Shown: positions 17,408-26,053, numbered from the stretch's first letter. The stretch: 64,000 nucleotides of DNA from Lachnospiraceae bacterium (GCA_022845895.1 AP025573.1:4002501-4066500), one strand, 5' to 3'. Notes: generated from the sequence alone by a model not told the origin. Translations and numbers: made by a program.

Positions 17408-18324
17408 CCCTTCTGTTCCTTTCTGTTCAGTTTCTGTAATACATCTTCATAGCCGAGCAGCTGAAGCTCTGCTTCAAACTGCCGTACCTTCGCACGGCTT
17501 ACTTCGTCCTCAGCTGCCGGCATATGTACTTCGGAGCAGAGCCGCAGTATATCATATACTCCCCGCAGCCCTTCGTCTACATCAAGAATAACCGTCTCAT
17601 AGATGCTGTTCTCCACAATCTGCCGGATAAGGCCTGTCCATTCCTGCGGTGCAACTTCTTTCACATCGTCAGACACCGGCATCGGGTTCAGGTAATCCAG
17701 GTTCTTCATACGTCCGGTCATCGTCGACAGTACGAGAGGCAGATTCTTGCTTTCCTGCCTGGAATAGTACAGAACATCTGCAAGCGTATAGCTTGGATTC
17801 TCCTCAAAGAGTCCTCCTATGCCGCCGTATAGTTCCATGTTCACATATAATACGTCCGATTTTAAGGCAAGCTTCTGTCCGAGTTCGATTGCATAGCTCG
17901 TCTTACCTATCCTGTGCACCGGCGAGAACACTCCTATCAATGTGCCCGTGACCTTTTTAGCCGTCTGGAAATAAAGTTCTCCGGACTGGCCGTCTAAGCC
18001 ACAGCAGCGGATAATCTCTGTCAGAATCGCTTCCCCGGGCTGATACTTCATCACCGGTATCTCATCTTTTTCCATTCGTTCCTGTCCGCTTACCGTCAGG
18101 ATAAACTTCCTGTCTGCCGCTATACGGCCCCTTTCCTCTGAATCGCAATCTGCTGAAATGATAAGATAATCGATATGCTCTTCCCCCTGCATCGCCATGA
18201 CATTTTGAAGACTTCTACATATATATACTTGAAAAGCAAGTTCCTTTCTCTTCATAAAGTACGATGCGAGTGCGGAGGCATATCCTTCCTCAGGGTCACA
18301 GATTACCAAACGCTTGCTGCCCAC
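17404..18324 (-). CDS. tadZ: TadZ/CpaE-like localisation ATPase
   Basis: A 306-residue protein with an N-terminal receiver-like part (RLVICDPEEGYASAL, DYLIISADCDSEE) and a C-terminal MinD/ParA-like part with a deviant P-loop VFSPVHRIGKTSYAIELG near residue 133. TadZ proteins place the pilus machine at a site in the cell. The start is likely GTG 18324 with GGGAGG 5 bases upstream; TTG 18327 is only two bases from that site. It is the first gene of the tad operon, with a promoter at 18489-18517 and a leader of about 160 bases. Confidence 0.85.
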   Translation of the reverse strand: MGSKRLVICDPEEGYASALASYFMKRKELAFQVYICRSLQNVMAMQGEEHIDYLIISADCDSEERGRIAADRKFILTVSGQERMEKDEIPVMKYQPGEAILTEIIRCCGLDGQSGELYFQTAKKVTGTLIGVFSPVHRIGKTSYAIELGQKLALKSDVLYVNMELYGGIGGLFEENPSYTLADVLYYSRQESKNLPLVLSTMTGRMKNLDYLNPMPVSDDVKEVAPQEWTGLIRQIVENSIYETVILDVDEGLRGVYDILRLCSEVHMPAAEDEVSRAKVRQFEAELQLLGYEDVLQKLNRKEQKG

Positions 18325-18488
18325 CAATACCTCCCTTTTTCATTTTCGTTAAAGAAATTCTTTGCCGAAACGGCTTTGAATTACAAGACCCGTTGAACTT
18401 AAGCAGTCCAGCAGGTGTAAATAAATTGAATCTATCAACCAGAACTAAAACAATCAGATACAAGCCATCAGATTTGACTTGTAGGACG

Positions 18489-18517
18489 ATTATAACCGGA
18501 CTTTGCTCTCTTGTCCA
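18489..18517 (-). promoter_or_regulatory. Sigma-A-type promoter of the tad operon
   Basis: Minus strand TGGACA (18517-18512), 17-base spacer, TATAAT (18494-18489). It is the best promoter between bofA and tadZ and leaves a 5' leader of about 160 bases with no obvious terminator or known riboswitch. Confidence 0.65.
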
Positions 18518-18553
18518 TCTCTTTTCTAAAAATACTCAAACTTTGTGCAACCC

Positions 18554-18763
18554 TTACAAATTTTGGTAAAAGGTTATCCCGTAAAGGAGCGCAACTCCAG
18601 GAATGCCAAGGACTCCGGATGTCAAAAAAGTCACCGGATTCATTCCCACATGAAGAGAAATCCCCTTGCCTGAAAGAAACTCATTTACAAAGAATATTAT
18701 TGCAATCCCAAGAATTGCCCGTATGATAAAATTAACGACAATATGCGGCCTTTCTTCCTGCAT
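18554..18763 (-). CDS. bofA: Pro-sigmaK processing inhibitor BofA family protein
   Basis: A 69-residue membrane protein with two hydrophobic stretches (VVNFIIRAILGIAIIFFVNEFL and PVTFLTSGVLGIPGVALLYGI). In Bacillus, BofA holds the SpoIVFB protease in check so that pro-sigmaK is cut only after a forespore signal. The GIPGVALLYG ending is the family signature. It lies head to head with a YaaL-type gene; in Bacillus recR, yaaL and bofA are neighbours, so part of that order is kept. Some clostridia have bofA without a full SpoIVFB pathway, so the exact role is open. Confidence 0.9.
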   Translation of the reverse strand: MQEERPHIVVNFIIRAILGIAIIFFVNEFLSGKGISLHVGMNPVTFLTSGVLGIPGVALLYGITFYQNL

Positions 18764-18884
18764 GCCAAAAGCCCCTTTATTCCTTCTCTTGTTTTCATAT
18801 ATATCCGGATGATAGGTATTTTATTCTCAAATAATGTCTATACTAGGTAAAAAGAGGACATAAACCTTATGTTGGAGGTGACCT

Positions 18885-19121
18885 ATGAAACTTTTTCAAC
18901 GAGGCAATGGGGCGGAGGAAGACATCTACAAAAGGCTATCCTTTGATCCCGACAGCAATACTCTTGTGGAAGAAATCGCCCAAGCCAGACAGGAGATTGA
19001 AGATGCGTACGAGAATTTCCAGAACGCTTCGGACCCTGATCTGATTGACTGCTATATCTACAAAGGCAACGCTGCATGGAAGCGTTACCGTTTCCTTCTG
19101 CGCCAGGCAAAAATGATTTAA
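18885..19121 (+). CDS. YaaL family protein (DUF2508)
   Basis: A 78-residue soluble helical protein. LVEEIAQARQEIEDAYENFQNASDPDLIDCYIYK is the DUF2508 core (given in parts: LVEEIAQARQEI, DAYENFQNASDP, LIDCYIYKGNAAWKRY). The role is unknown. The gene is commonly linked to recR and bofA in Firmicutes, and here it is divergent from bofA. GGAGG is 9 bases before the ATG, and a TATACT box lies about 45 bases upstream. It is followed by a strong terminator. Confidence 0.88.
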   Translation: MKLFQRGNGAEEDIYKRLSFDPDSNTLVEEIAQARQEIEDAYENFQNASDPDLIDCYIYKGNAAWKRYRFLLRQAKMI

Positions 19122-19136
19122 TGATGTACCTAAATG

Positions 19137-19183
19137 AAGACAGCCCTGTACCTTTTTTAATATTACTGGTACAGGGCTGTCTT
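19137..19183. terminator. Strong terminator after yaaL
   Basis: A perfect 16-bp stem (19137-19152 with 19168-19183, containing GACAGCCCTGTACC) and a T-rich loop, followed by further T. It separates yaaL from the convergent dCMP deaminase gene and may serve both. Confidence 0.9.
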
Positions 19184-19204
19184 TTCGGGCCATCTTATAT
19201 TGTC

Positions 19205-19693
19205 TTATAATCTTACTGTCACTTCCCGCTCTGTCCTGTGGTATTGGTGATACCGGACTCCGGCTGCGTCGAACATGCGCATGGATGCTTTTACCGCGGT
19301 GGTGTCTTCGTATTTGTTGCAGTCATATATGACTTCTTTGATTCCGCTCTGAATGATTGCCTTTGCACATTCGTTGCACGGGAACAGCGATACATAGAGC
19401 TTTGCGCCCTCCAGGCTGCCCCCCCGGTAATTGAGTATGGCGTTCAGCTCACTGTGGACCGTGTAGACATATTTAGTCTCAAGCGGATCTTCTCCTTCCC
19501 TGTCCCAGGGAAATTCATCGTCAGAGCAGCCGATGGGCAGCCCATTGTATCCCATGGACAAAATCTTATTATCCTGGCTCACGATACAGCATCCGACCTG
19601 AGTATTCGGGTCCTTGGAGCGCATGCCGGAGAGCATGGCCACTCCCATGAAATATTCGTCCCAGCTGATGTAATCTTTTCTTTTGTCTCCCAT
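19205..19693 (-). CDS. Deoxycytidylate (dCMP) deaminase family protein
   Basis: Zinc-dependent cytosolic deaminase, 162 residues, expected to turn dCMP into dUMP for thymidylate synthesis. The zinc site is clear: VHSELNAIL (His plus catalytic Glu) and PCNECAKAII (two Cys). GYNGLPIGCSDDEFPWDREG near residues 48-67 is the substrate-loop region of dCMP deaminases. GAGGAGG is about 9 bases upstream of the ATG. It is followed in the opposite direction of coordinates by upp and tsaC, making a small nucleotide-related group on the minus strand. Confidence 0.93.
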   Translation of the reverse strand: MGDKRKDYISWDEYFMGVAMLSGMRSKDPNTQVGCCIVSQDNKILSMGYNGLPIGCSDDEFPWDREGEDPLETKYVYTVHSELNAILNYRGGSLEGAKLYVSLFPCNECAKAIIQSGIKEVIYDCNKYEDTTAVKASMRMFDAAGVRYHQYHRTEREVTVRL

Positions 19694-19723
19694 ACGGCTT
19701 ATCCTCCTCGTATCGTATAAACG

Positions 19724-20353
19724 TTATTTTGTGCCGAATATACGGTCTCCCGCATCTCCAAGTCCAGGTACGATGTATTTCTGTTCGTTCAGATGGTCGT
19801 CCAGCGCACCGATGTATAAGTCTACATCAGGGTGTTCCCTTGTCATGCGTTCCACGCCCTCCGGAGCCGCGATAATGCACATGAAACGGATATTCTTCAC
19901 GCCCTTGTCCTTCAGCATGCGGATGGCTGCTACGCTGGAGCCTCCTGTCGCAAGCATCGGGTCCACCACAAACACTTCCCGCTCGTCGCAGTCAGCCGGA
20001 AGCTTGCAGTAATACTCCACCGGTTCGAACGTCTGCGGGTCACGGTAGAGGCCGATGTGGCCTACTTTAGCGGCCGGTATCATATTCAGTATGCCGTCCA
20101 CCATGCCGATGCCTGCCCTCAGAATCGGAACGACCGCCATCTTCTTGCCGCTCAGCTCTTTTCCTATCATCTCACAAATCGGTGTCGTGATTTTCACATC
20201 TTTCAGTTTCAAGTCTCTTGTGGCCTCATAGCACATCAGTGCCGCAATCTCTCCGACAACGGCCCTGAAGTCGCGGGACCCCACATCCTCTCTGCGTATA
20301 TAGCTTATCTTGTGCTGAATCAGCGGGTGGTCCATCACCTGTACATTTGACAT
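19724..20353 (-). CDS. upp: Uracil phosphoribosyltransferase
   Basis: Pyrimidine salvage enzyme that joins uracil and PRPP to give UMP. I choose ATG 20353 ([12 protein letters not shown]), since AGGAGG lies 7 bases upstream, giving the usual 209 residues; the longer frame would add eight residues. The PRPP-binding motif [16 protein letters not shown] is near residue 130, and the C-terminal uracil-binding [16 protein letters not shown] is intact. It starts 20 bases after the tsaC stop, so the two genes are probably co-transcribed, as in Bacillus where the corresponding genes are near each other. Confidence 0.97.
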   Translation of the reverse strand: MSNVQVMDHPLIQHKISYIRREDVGSRDFRAVVGEIAALMCYEATRDLKLKDVKITTPICEMIGKELSGKKMAVVPILRAGIGMVDGILNMIPAAKVGHIGLYRDPQTFEPVEYYCKLPADCDEREVFVVDPMLATGGSSVAAIRMLKDKGVKNIRFMCIIAAPEGVERMTREHPDVDLYIGALDDHLNEQKYIVPGLGDAGDRIFGTK

Positions 20354-20373
20354 GTTGCTTTCCTCCTCATTCG

Positions 20374-21426
20374 TCATTGGATATTTATCACATGATGCCC
20401 GGCGGCCTTCAGAAGCCTGTTCATAATTGCACTTCCAATCCCCCCTGTGGCAAATGATTCGCTGTAGATATAGTCCACCCCGTCATCGTCAAATTCCCGC
20501 AGAACCGCGTAAAGACGGCTGGCAATGGTGGTCTCGTCTTCTCTTGTTCCTATAATCTTTACATCACCTGACGTGTAGGCGGAACCGGTCTCTTCTGTGC
20601 CTATGATGCCGACCTTGTATCCTTCCGCCAGTCTCAAAGCCGTAAGCCTGTTGATTTCCTCCGCCACTTTCTCAACCGGGCCTTCTATGACGGCCAGCTT
20701 TGCAGCAGGGGCATAGTGCCGGTATTTCATTCCCGGCGCTTTTGGAGCCTTATTGCTGTCAGCGGTTATGAGCGTATGATCAACTGCTACCGTGCCTATC
20801 AGTTCCGTTAGCATTTCTTCTGTGACCGCCCCCGGACGCAGTATCATCGGAGGCTCTACGGTCATATCGAGAATCGTAGACTCCACTCCTATCTCGACAG
20901 GGCCGCCATCCACTATCATCTCTATCCTGCCATCCATGTCTTCATTAACGTGCTGCGCCGTCGTCGGGCTCGGCCGCCCGGAGGTGTTGGCGCTCGGCGC
21001 AGCGATAAAGCCGCCGCCTGCATCAATCACTTTTCTTGCTATCTCATGGCTCGGCATCCGTACTGCCACTGTTTCCAGCCCGCCTGTGGTCCCATAGGGC
21101 ACAATGTCTTTCTTCTTAAATATCATCGTCAGCGGACCAGGCCAGTGCCTATCAGCAATCTTAAACGCCGCCGGTGGAACGTCGCGGGCAATCTTGTCAA
21201 GCGCATCCATATTGGTTATGTGCACAATGAGAGGGTTATCCGACGGGCGCCCCTTCGCCTCATATATTTTTGCCGCCGCCTCTTCATTGAGCGCATCTGC
21301 CCCAAGTCCATAGACCGTCTCCGTAGGAAATGCTACAAGCCCGCCTTTTTTTAGAATATCCCCGGCTTCCTGAATCATACTTTTATTCATCTGTTTTTTA
21401 TCTATTTTTATTATTTTTGTCTCCAT
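20374..21426 (-). CDS. L-threonylcarbamoyladenylate synthase (Sua5/YwlC type)
   Basis: Makes threonylcarbamoyl-AMP from threonine, bicarbonate and ATP, the first step of t6A modification of ANN-decoding tRNAs. The protein has 350 residues in two domains: the YrdC domain ([38 protein letters not shown]) and a C-terminal Sua5 domain ([10 protein letters not shown] linker near residue 225). I use ATG 21426 (METKIIKID); the longer frame starts with TTG inside cwlD. No strong ribosome site is visible, so translation may depend on readthrough from cwlD, whose stop lies 20 bases upstream. Confidence 0.95.
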   Translation of the reverse strand: METKIIKIDKKQMNKSMIQEAGDILKKGGLVAFPTETVYGLGADALNEEAAAKIYEAKGRPSDNPLIVHITNMDALDKIARDVPPAAFKIADRHWPGPLTMIFKKKDIVPYGTTGGLETVAVRMPSHEIARKVIDAGGGFIAAPSANTSGRPSPTTAQHVNEDMDGRIEMIVDGGPVEIGVESTILDMTVEPPMILRPGAVTEEMLTELIGTVAVDHTLITADSNKAPKAPGMKYRHYAPAAKLAVIEGPVEKVAEEINRLTALRLAEGYKVGIIGTEETGSAYTSGDVKIIGTREDETTIASRLYAVLREFDDDGVDYIYSESFATGGIGSAIMNRLLKAAGHHVINIQ

Positions 21427-21446
21427 GAAGATAATTATACTACACT

Positions 21447-22127
21447 CTACTGTGACAGACAAGTTTGGATTCCTTGTACGATCGCGTCGGCCAGCTTATC
21501 CTGATATTCTTCTGTTACGAGCTTTGCAGCCTCCTCGGGATTGCTCAGGAACCCGCATTCTACTATGATTGTAGGAACCTCTGTCCTCTTTAGCAGATAA
21601 TATGTATCATTGGCCTTCGCCTGCCTCGTGTTGTCTTTATCTACTGCAAGCAGCGCCTTCTGCATCAGTTCCGCCGTATTCTCCCCTTCCTTTGAATGGC
21701 TGTAGTAGAATACCTGTGCTCCCCGGATATCCGCATCCTGATAGCTGTTCTGGTGGATGCTTACTACCATGGCCGGCTTCGTCTCGTTAATCAGCTGTAC
21801 TCTCGCCTTCATATCCTGGACTTTCTTGTTAGAGTCCCCCTCTTTCGCCAGTGTCGTGTCATCTTTACGGGTCATGACGACCTTGATTCCGTTCTTCTTC
21901 AGCCTCTTTTCGACTTTTTTCGCTATCGCCAGGTTGATGTCTTTTTCATTTGCATCGTTCACCCCTATCTTGCCGGGATCATTTCCTCCGTGACCGGAAT
22001 CGATCACTACCACCTGTTTCCCTTTCTCCACCTTGTCTCCCGATACATACTTTCCGATATTTCTGCTGACCGTTATAAGTCCTGCGAGCAGCAGCACGAG
22101 AAAAAGAAACTCCACTTTTTTGCGCAA
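21447..22127 (-). CDS. cwlD: N-acetylmuramoyl-L-alanine amidase, CwlD-like
   Basis: Zinc amidase (Amidase_3) of 226 residues. CwlD removes the peptide from muramic acid as the first step to muramic-delta-lactam in spore cortex. The N-terminus is a membrane anchor or signal (VEFLFLVLLLAGLITVS). Metal and catalytic positions are seen in VIDSGHGGNDPG, VVSIHQNSY and IIVECGFLSNPEEA. It starts with TTG at 22127; the AGGAGG site 7 bases upstream supports this. That site lies in the 3' arm of a long hairpin (22126-22186). CwlD rather than a general amidase is inferred from size and domain content. Confidence 0.88.
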   Translation of the reverse strand: MRKKVEFLFLVLLLAGLITVSRNIGKYVSGDKVEKGKQVVVIDSGHGGNDPGKIGVNDANEKDINLAIAKKVEKRLKKNGIKVVMTRKDDTTLAKEGDSNKKVQDMKARVQLINETKPAMVVSIHQNSYQDADIRGAQVFYYSHSKEGENTAELMQKALLAVDKDNTRQAKANDTYYLLKRTEVPTIIVECGFLSNPEEAAKLVTEEYQDKLADAIVQGIQTCLSQ

Positions 22128-22186
22128 TAAAATACCTCCTGTCAGTCTATATTGGTTAAATATATGACTGACCGAGGTATTTTATT
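22126..22186 (-). terminator. Terminator-like hairpin that contains the cwlD ribosome site and start
   Basis: Plus-strand AATAAAATACCTC (22126-22138) pairs with GAGGTATTTTATT (22174-22186), and inside it GTCAGTC (22141-22147) pairs with GACTGAC (22166-22172). On the minus transcript the 3' arm includes AGGAGG and the TTG start of cwlD. It can end the GH18 transcript and also mask cwlD translation. Confidence 0.75.
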
Positions 22187-22234
22187 TTTATGTGGCAGGA
22201 AAATCGTCTGTAAATCTCCTGCCGCACTTCATTT

Positions 22235-24214
22235 TTAATTTACATACTTCAGTATCAGCTGCCATACGTTCGGATCTTCCAGGCCCAATGCCCATGCGGC
22301 AGTGCCCGCCAGCTTGTTCTGCTTCATAAGTTCCAGCTTCATCTCCAGCGATTTTTCATCTTCCAGCCAGATTTCGTAAGTCACGCCTCCGCTTTCCCAT
22401 CTGGCATAGTTCTGCTTGGCGGTATCATCCCACGTAATCTCCGCACCGGCCTGTGACACGACTTCTTTTGCTTCTGTCATTCCATAGGCTTTGCTTTCCA
22501 CCTTCATAGCGTACTCGCCTTCTTCTGTGCCTTTCTGGCTGGCAAGCTCCTCCTCTGTCTTCGGAGTCTGCTCCCAGAGTCTTGTAAAGAACGGGATGCC
22601 GCTGATTACCTTGTCTGCCGGCACTTCTTTCAGCGTCTCCGTTATTCCTTCTTTCACAAAGTCATAAGACGCTACCGAGCCTGCTTCCGGTGAACCGGCA
22701 TAATGCTCATCATAACCCATGATTACGACATAATCTGCCACGATTCCCTGCTCCTTGCGGTCATACTGCATATTGAAGCCCTTCGGTACATAGTTGTCCA
22801 CTGAAAGGACAAGTCCGTTCTGCCTGCATCGTACGGAGAGCTCACGGATAAATTGTATATAGTGTTCTCCGCATTCTTCCGATATCTTTTCAAAATCCAC
22901 ATTGATTCCATCGATGTTGGACTGAAGCGCCTCTGCCACCAGCTGGTTGATCAGCGTCTCACGCTTGGACGTATAGCTCAGCAGCGCATAACTCTCGTCG
23001 TAAGAGTTGATGCCCCCGTCAAAGTCCCGTATCGTCGCCCAGACTTCTATGTTCGCCTGGTGTGCGTAGTTGACGTAATCTGTCGAAGCTATGGAATCCA
23101 TATTCCCATCTGTATCCTTCACGTGGAACCATGTCGGCGCAATTGTCGTCAGACCCTTGCTCTCTGCAATCTTCTGCAGAACGCCGCTGTTGGCGTCACT
23201 GTTGGTCACGTTGTGCCATGCCATGTTAATCGTGTAGTCCTTGGATATGTTCGTGAATTCCTGTTCTTCAAACTTTCTCGTCACGTTCTTCTTCTCGGCA
23301 TCTTTGAGCGCGCTGTTCTTAATGTAACCGATAAATCCGTTCTTCGTGCGGACTTTTTTCCAATTTTCTTCGTTTTCTATGACAGTGACTTCTTCACCCT
23401 TTTTTATCTCTGTAAGAATCGGGCTCTTGACCCCGCCCTGGTATCTTACCTGCGTATCCTTCTTGACTTCAGCCACCGTATGTTCGCCCCAGTCGCCGAC
23501 GATAACGACACGTTCCGGATTATCATACACTTCATAATCGATGTTTGTATACTGCTGGACAAAGTCCAGAGCTATATAAGCCGTGCTTCCTTCTGTTTTT
23601 AATATGACATAGTCTTCGCTGTTCTTGTCTTTGGAGACGGTATAATCCTTACTTCCCACTTCTACCGACACCATATCCTTCGGCAGCGTGTATAGGAGTA
23701 TATTCTCGTTAGGGTCCCAGTAAAATCTGCTGTTGATATAGTCACGGACAATCTCATACTGGATATAGGCTTTGCCGTCTGCTATCATGCCTTTTGGCTC
23801 CACCACCTCGTTATTGACTACAATAGCCAGCTGTCCTTCTTGTTCTATTCCATAATATTTATCCAAATTAGCCTTTTCTTTGGAAGGGCTGTATCTCTTC
23901 CACAAAAATACTGCTGCTATCGCCGCTATTATTAATATAACGGTAAGGCATATCCGTATGCCCAGGTTTCTCCTTCTGCGCCTTTTTGTCTGTGGCCTTC
24001 TGGCTGCCGGCCTTCTGTTCGCCGGTCTTCTGTTAGGATTCCTCGAAGCCTGGCTCCTTCCCGACTGGCTTCGCGCCCCCTGCTGCCTGGAGCCTTGCCC
24101 TCTTATGTCCTGTCCTCTCGCAGTCTCGCTCCTGTGGGTCCGTTGTCTGTCCGGATGTTCTTTACTCCCAGACCGATCCGAAGCTGTGCGGCTTCTTCTT
24201 TGTCTATCATCCAT
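22235..24214 (-). CDS. Glycoside hydrolase family 18 protein with SH3 and membrane anchor
   Basis: A 659-residue membrane-anchored exoprotein. ATG 24214 (MDDRQRRSRTAS) follows AGGAGG by 7 bases, so the longer frame is rejected. Order: Arg/Ser/Gln-rich cytosolic tail (1-80), one membrane helix (LGIRICLTVILIIAAIAAVF), a stalk-like domain, a bacterial SH3 domain (VRYQGGVKSPILTEIKKGEE, NGFIGYIKNSAL), then a GH18 barrel. The catalytic DGINVDFEKI fits DGxxxDxE, so hydrolysis of GlcNAc-containing glycan is likely. Relatives act on spore cortex or cell wall. The highly basic N-tail is unusual in length. Confidence 0.9.
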   Translation of the reverse strand: MDDRQRRSRTASDRSGSKEHPDRQRTHRSETARGQDIRGQGSRQQGARSQSGRSQASRNPNRRPANRRPAARRPQTKRRRRRNLGIRICLTVILIIAAIAAVFLWKRYSPSKEKANLDKYYGIEQEGQLAIVVNNEVVEPKGMIADGKAYIQYEIVRDYINSRFYWDPNENILLYTLPKDMVSVEVGSKDYTVSKDKNSEDYVILKTEGSTAYIALDFVQQYTNIDYEVYDNPERVVIVGDWGEHTVAEVKKDTQVRYQGGVKSPILTEIKKGEEVTVIENEENWKKVRTKNGFIGYIKNSALKDAEKKNVTRKFEEQEFTNISKDYTINMAWHNVTNSDANSGVLQKIAESKGLTTIAPTWFHVKDTDGNMDSIASTDYVNYAHQANIEVWATIRDFDGGINSYDESYALLSYTSKRETLINQLVAEALQSNIDGINVDFEKISEECGEHYIQFIRELSVRCRQNGLVLSVDNYVPKGFNMQYDRKEQGIVADYVVIMGYDEHYAGSPEAGSVASYDFVKEGITETLKEVPADKVISGIPFFTRLWEQTPKTEEELASQKGTEEGEYAMKVESKAYGMTEAKEVVSQAGAEITWDDTAKQNYARWESGGVTYEIWLEDEKSLEMKLELMKQNKLAGTAAWALGLEDPNVWQLILKYVN

Positions 24215-24268
24215 GCTGCACCTCCTACTAGACCCTATTATAGCAATAATTGCGACACTCGTCATTAA

Positions 24269-24532
24269 CTATTTCGACATTTTCTTATTATTTTGAGGGG
24301 TATCTACGGCCGCAGTTTCCTCCTGCAGCCCAACATGATGAAAGCACACTTCTTTAATGTCCCCTTCTTCATCCAGAACATAATCTCTCATATACGAGAT
24401 ATCCTCCCTCATCATATGAGCTTCTACAATCTGCATCGGGCTGGCGGGGGCGCCCTCCATAGACAGGCTGACACCGTCCTTCTCATAATCTGCAAGCTCA
24501 TGATATAGATATTTGTAAATCTCATTTTTCAT
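24269..24532 (-). CDS. Small acidic protein of unknown function
   Basis: An 87-residue soluble protein that I do not recognise. It begins MKNEIYKYLYHELADYEKDG and has a helical middle (QIVEAHMMREDISYMRDYVL) and a low-complexity end (PQNNKKMSK). GGAGG is 10 bases before the ATG. It lies downstream of a candidate structured RNA transcribed in the same direction, and 54 bases ahead of the GH18 gene. A readthrough transcript from the RNA promoter could reach it. Confidence 0.6.
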   Translation of the reverse strand: MKNEIYKYLYHELADYEKDGVSLSMEGAPASPMQIVEAHMMREDISYMRDYVLDEEGDIKEVCFHHVGLQEETAAVDTPQNNKKMSK

Positions 24533-24651
24533 CTCTTCGTATCCTCCGATAACATTGCGATGATAGCTACGGCTGTATGCGCATATACTGTTAATACGCG
24601 GCCAGAGGAAATGCTTCGTGATACATAGGCCATATATGCGGACCCGCTGTG

Positions 24652-24888
24652 TAAAAATAGAAGATAGTTCTGCATTTTGTTAAAATTGAATTGTTCCTGG
24701 TAATCGTCTGATATTGTCGTATCCTGGTTGTTTGTGAAATGTCTGCCTGAGCCGGCAATGTAACTTATCTGATTTGCTGTTGATAGATTCTTAAATAGAG
24801 CTTACATTGAGAATTATTTGAAAATACTTAAAAAAGTCTCCCTCCTTTGTTCTAAGAACGTAGCTATCAGGGAAAACTATCTTCTAGT
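24652..24888 (-). ncRNA. Candidate structured small RNA of about 237 nt
   Basis: A minus-strand promoter (24895-24923) would start transcription at about 24888. The first bases, TAGAAGATAGTT, pair perfectly over 12 bp with AACTATCTTCTA at the far end (24669-24658), and TTTTT follows directly. Inside are a stem CAATGTAA/TTACATTG and a short hairpin GTTCT/AGAAC. No reading frame fits. A closed-end layout with a T-run is seen in 6S-like and other free-standing RNAs, but I cannot match it to a known family. The structure is well supported; the identity is unknown. Confidence 0.55.
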
Positions 24889-24894
24889 ATCGTC

Positions 24895-24923
24895 ATTATA
24901 TATGATTGATTTTGCAAACGCAA
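24895..24923 (-). promoter_or_regulatory. Promoter of the candidate RNA
   Basis: Minus strand TTGCGT, 17-base spacer (TTGCAAAATCAATCATA), then TATAAT at 24900-24895. The predicted start coincides with the 5' arm of the closing stem. Confidence 0.55.
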
Positions 24924-24950
24924 GCACTTTTTTATTTTATACTTATTTTA

Positions 24951-24980
24951 TTGAACATCCCGCGTTTTCTATGCTATACT
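24951..24980 (+). promoter_or_regulatory. Promoter of mecA
   Basis: TTGAAC (24951-24956), 18-base spacer, TATACT (24975-24980). The start point would leave a very short leader before the mecA ribosome site. It is back to back with the small-RNA promoter. Confidence 0.7.
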
Positions 24981-25002
24981 AAATTAGAAGGAAGTGATGA
25001 AT

Positions 25003-25731
25003 ATGAAGATTGAAAAACTCAATGACAATCAGATACGCTGTACTCTAACGCGTGCCGATCTGGCAGCCCGCCAGCTTCAATTGAGTGAGCTTGCCTATGG
25101 AACCGAGAAAGCTAAGTCACTTTTCCATGATATGATGCAACAGGCAGCCTTTGAATTTGGATTCGAGGCAGAGGATATACCTTTAATGATTGAGGCTATA
25201 CCTGCTTCTTCCGATTCTATTGTGCTGATAATTACTAAAGTCGAGGACCCTGAGGAACTCGATACCCGATTTTCAAAGTTTTCACCATCTCCGGGTGGTG
25301 ACTGGGATTCAAAGAAAAATGAGGCCCCTGACAAACTGGATGGCGCCGAGACTCTCTTAGACCTGCTTGGAAAGGTGAAAGAGAAGATTGGCACACAGGA
25401 GGAGAACTCCGGCGAAGATACGAAAGAAGTCCAGAAAACAAGCCTCCGCTTATTCTCATTTGCAACAATGGACAGTGTCATTCAGGCTGCACGCCTGCTT
25501 AGCGGCATGTACAACGGTTCCAACACCCTGTACAAAGACCATGGCGAAGACGTATACATTCTGGCTCTGACGCAGTCAGACCATAAGACGAATGATTTTA
25601 ACCGCATATGTAATATGCTGTCGGAATATGGCTCTTTGGAAAAGGCTTCTGGTGCAACGCTGGCGTTTCTGGAAGAACATTGTGAGATTCTGATATCTGC
25701 CGATGCAGTACAGAAGCTTGCTGTAATCTAA
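25003..25731 (+). CDS. mecA: Adaptor protein MecA
   Basis: Adaptor that delivers substrates to the ClpC-ClpP protease; in Bacillus it targets ComK and also controls sporulation and biofilm regulators. The 242-residue protein has the N-terminal target-binding domain (MKIEKLNDNQIRCTLTRADL), a charged linker rich in Asp, Glu and Lys (about residues 95-140), and the C-terminal ClpC-binding domain (LRLFSFATMDSVIQAARLL, YILALTQSDHK). ATG 25003 gives the family start and has AAGGAAG 8 bases upstream; the GTG and ATG a few codons before are less likely. Monocistronic, with two terminators behind it. Confidence 0.93.
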   Translation: MKIEKLNDNQIRCTLTRADLAARQLQLSELAYGTEKAKSLFHDMMQQAAFEFGFEAEDIPLMIEAIPASSDSIVLIITKVEDPEELDTRFSKFSPSPGGDWDSKKNEAPDKLDGAETLLDLLGKVKEKIGTQEENSGEDTKEVQKTSLRLFSFATMDSVIQAARLLSGMYNGSNTLYKDHGEDVYILALTQSDHKTNDFNRICNMLSEYGSLEKASGATLAFLEEHCEILISADAVQKLAVI

Positions 25732-25743
25732 TAGCGAAGTCTG

Positions 25744-25785
25744 CCGCCCGGCGGCTGGTTTTCCAGCTTGCCGGGCGGTGTCTTA
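25744..25785 (+). terminator. First terminator after mecA
   Basis: CCGCCCGGC-GGCTGG pairs with CCAGC-TTGCCGGGCGG across a TTTT loop, and the sequence then runs into TGTCTTATT. A GC-rich stem of about 14 bp with one small bulge. Confidence 0.7.
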
Positions 25786-25802
25786 TTAAGCCTGTATCCT
25801 TA

Positions 25803-25837
25803 AAAAAATGCCCTGGACTTGTCCCAGGGCATTTTTT
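25803..25837. terminator. Bidirectional terminator between mecA and the DUF1858 gene
   Basis: AAAAAATGCCCTGG (25803-25816) pairs with CCAGGGCATTTTTT (25824-25837) around ACTTGTC. The A-run and T-run make it work on both strands. Confidence 0.9.
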
Positions 25838-25852
25838 ATAAGCGCTGTCTTA

Positions 25853-26053
25853 TTAAGCATTCAAAAACGCATTAATCTTCTCTTCTAATAAGTCTGCATC
25901 TATGCCATGAACCATAGCCGCCTCAGCCAGAGACTCTCCCTGTGCGGACGGGCAGCCAAGACAATGCATTCCGATTTCCATGAGTATTGGTGCAACATCC
26001 GGGTTGATGCTGAGAATTTCTCCAATAGTCATATCCTTACTGACCTTTGCCAT
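25853..26053 (-). CDS. DUF1858 domain protein
   Basis: A 66-residue protein consisting of a single DUF1858 domain, also described as a hybrid-cluster-associated redox disulfide domain. [20 protein letters not shown] and [20 protein letters not shown] hold the CLGC pair, which could form a redox disulfide or bind metal. The second ATG (26053) has GGAGG 7 bases upstream; the first ATG is three bases earlier. The gene is common in anaerobes. Its exact partner here is unknown. It reads toward the mecA terminator. Confidence 0.9.
   Translation of the reverse strand: MAKVSKDMTIGEILSINPDVAPILMEIGMHCLGCPSAQGESLAEAAMVHGIDADLLEEKINAFLNA

Noticed and set aside
24533..24650. Separate promoter for the 87-residue protein gene
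   Set aside because: Only scattered AT-rich bits and a TATGCGCATA palindrome are seen; no paired -35 and -10 boxes at good spacing.
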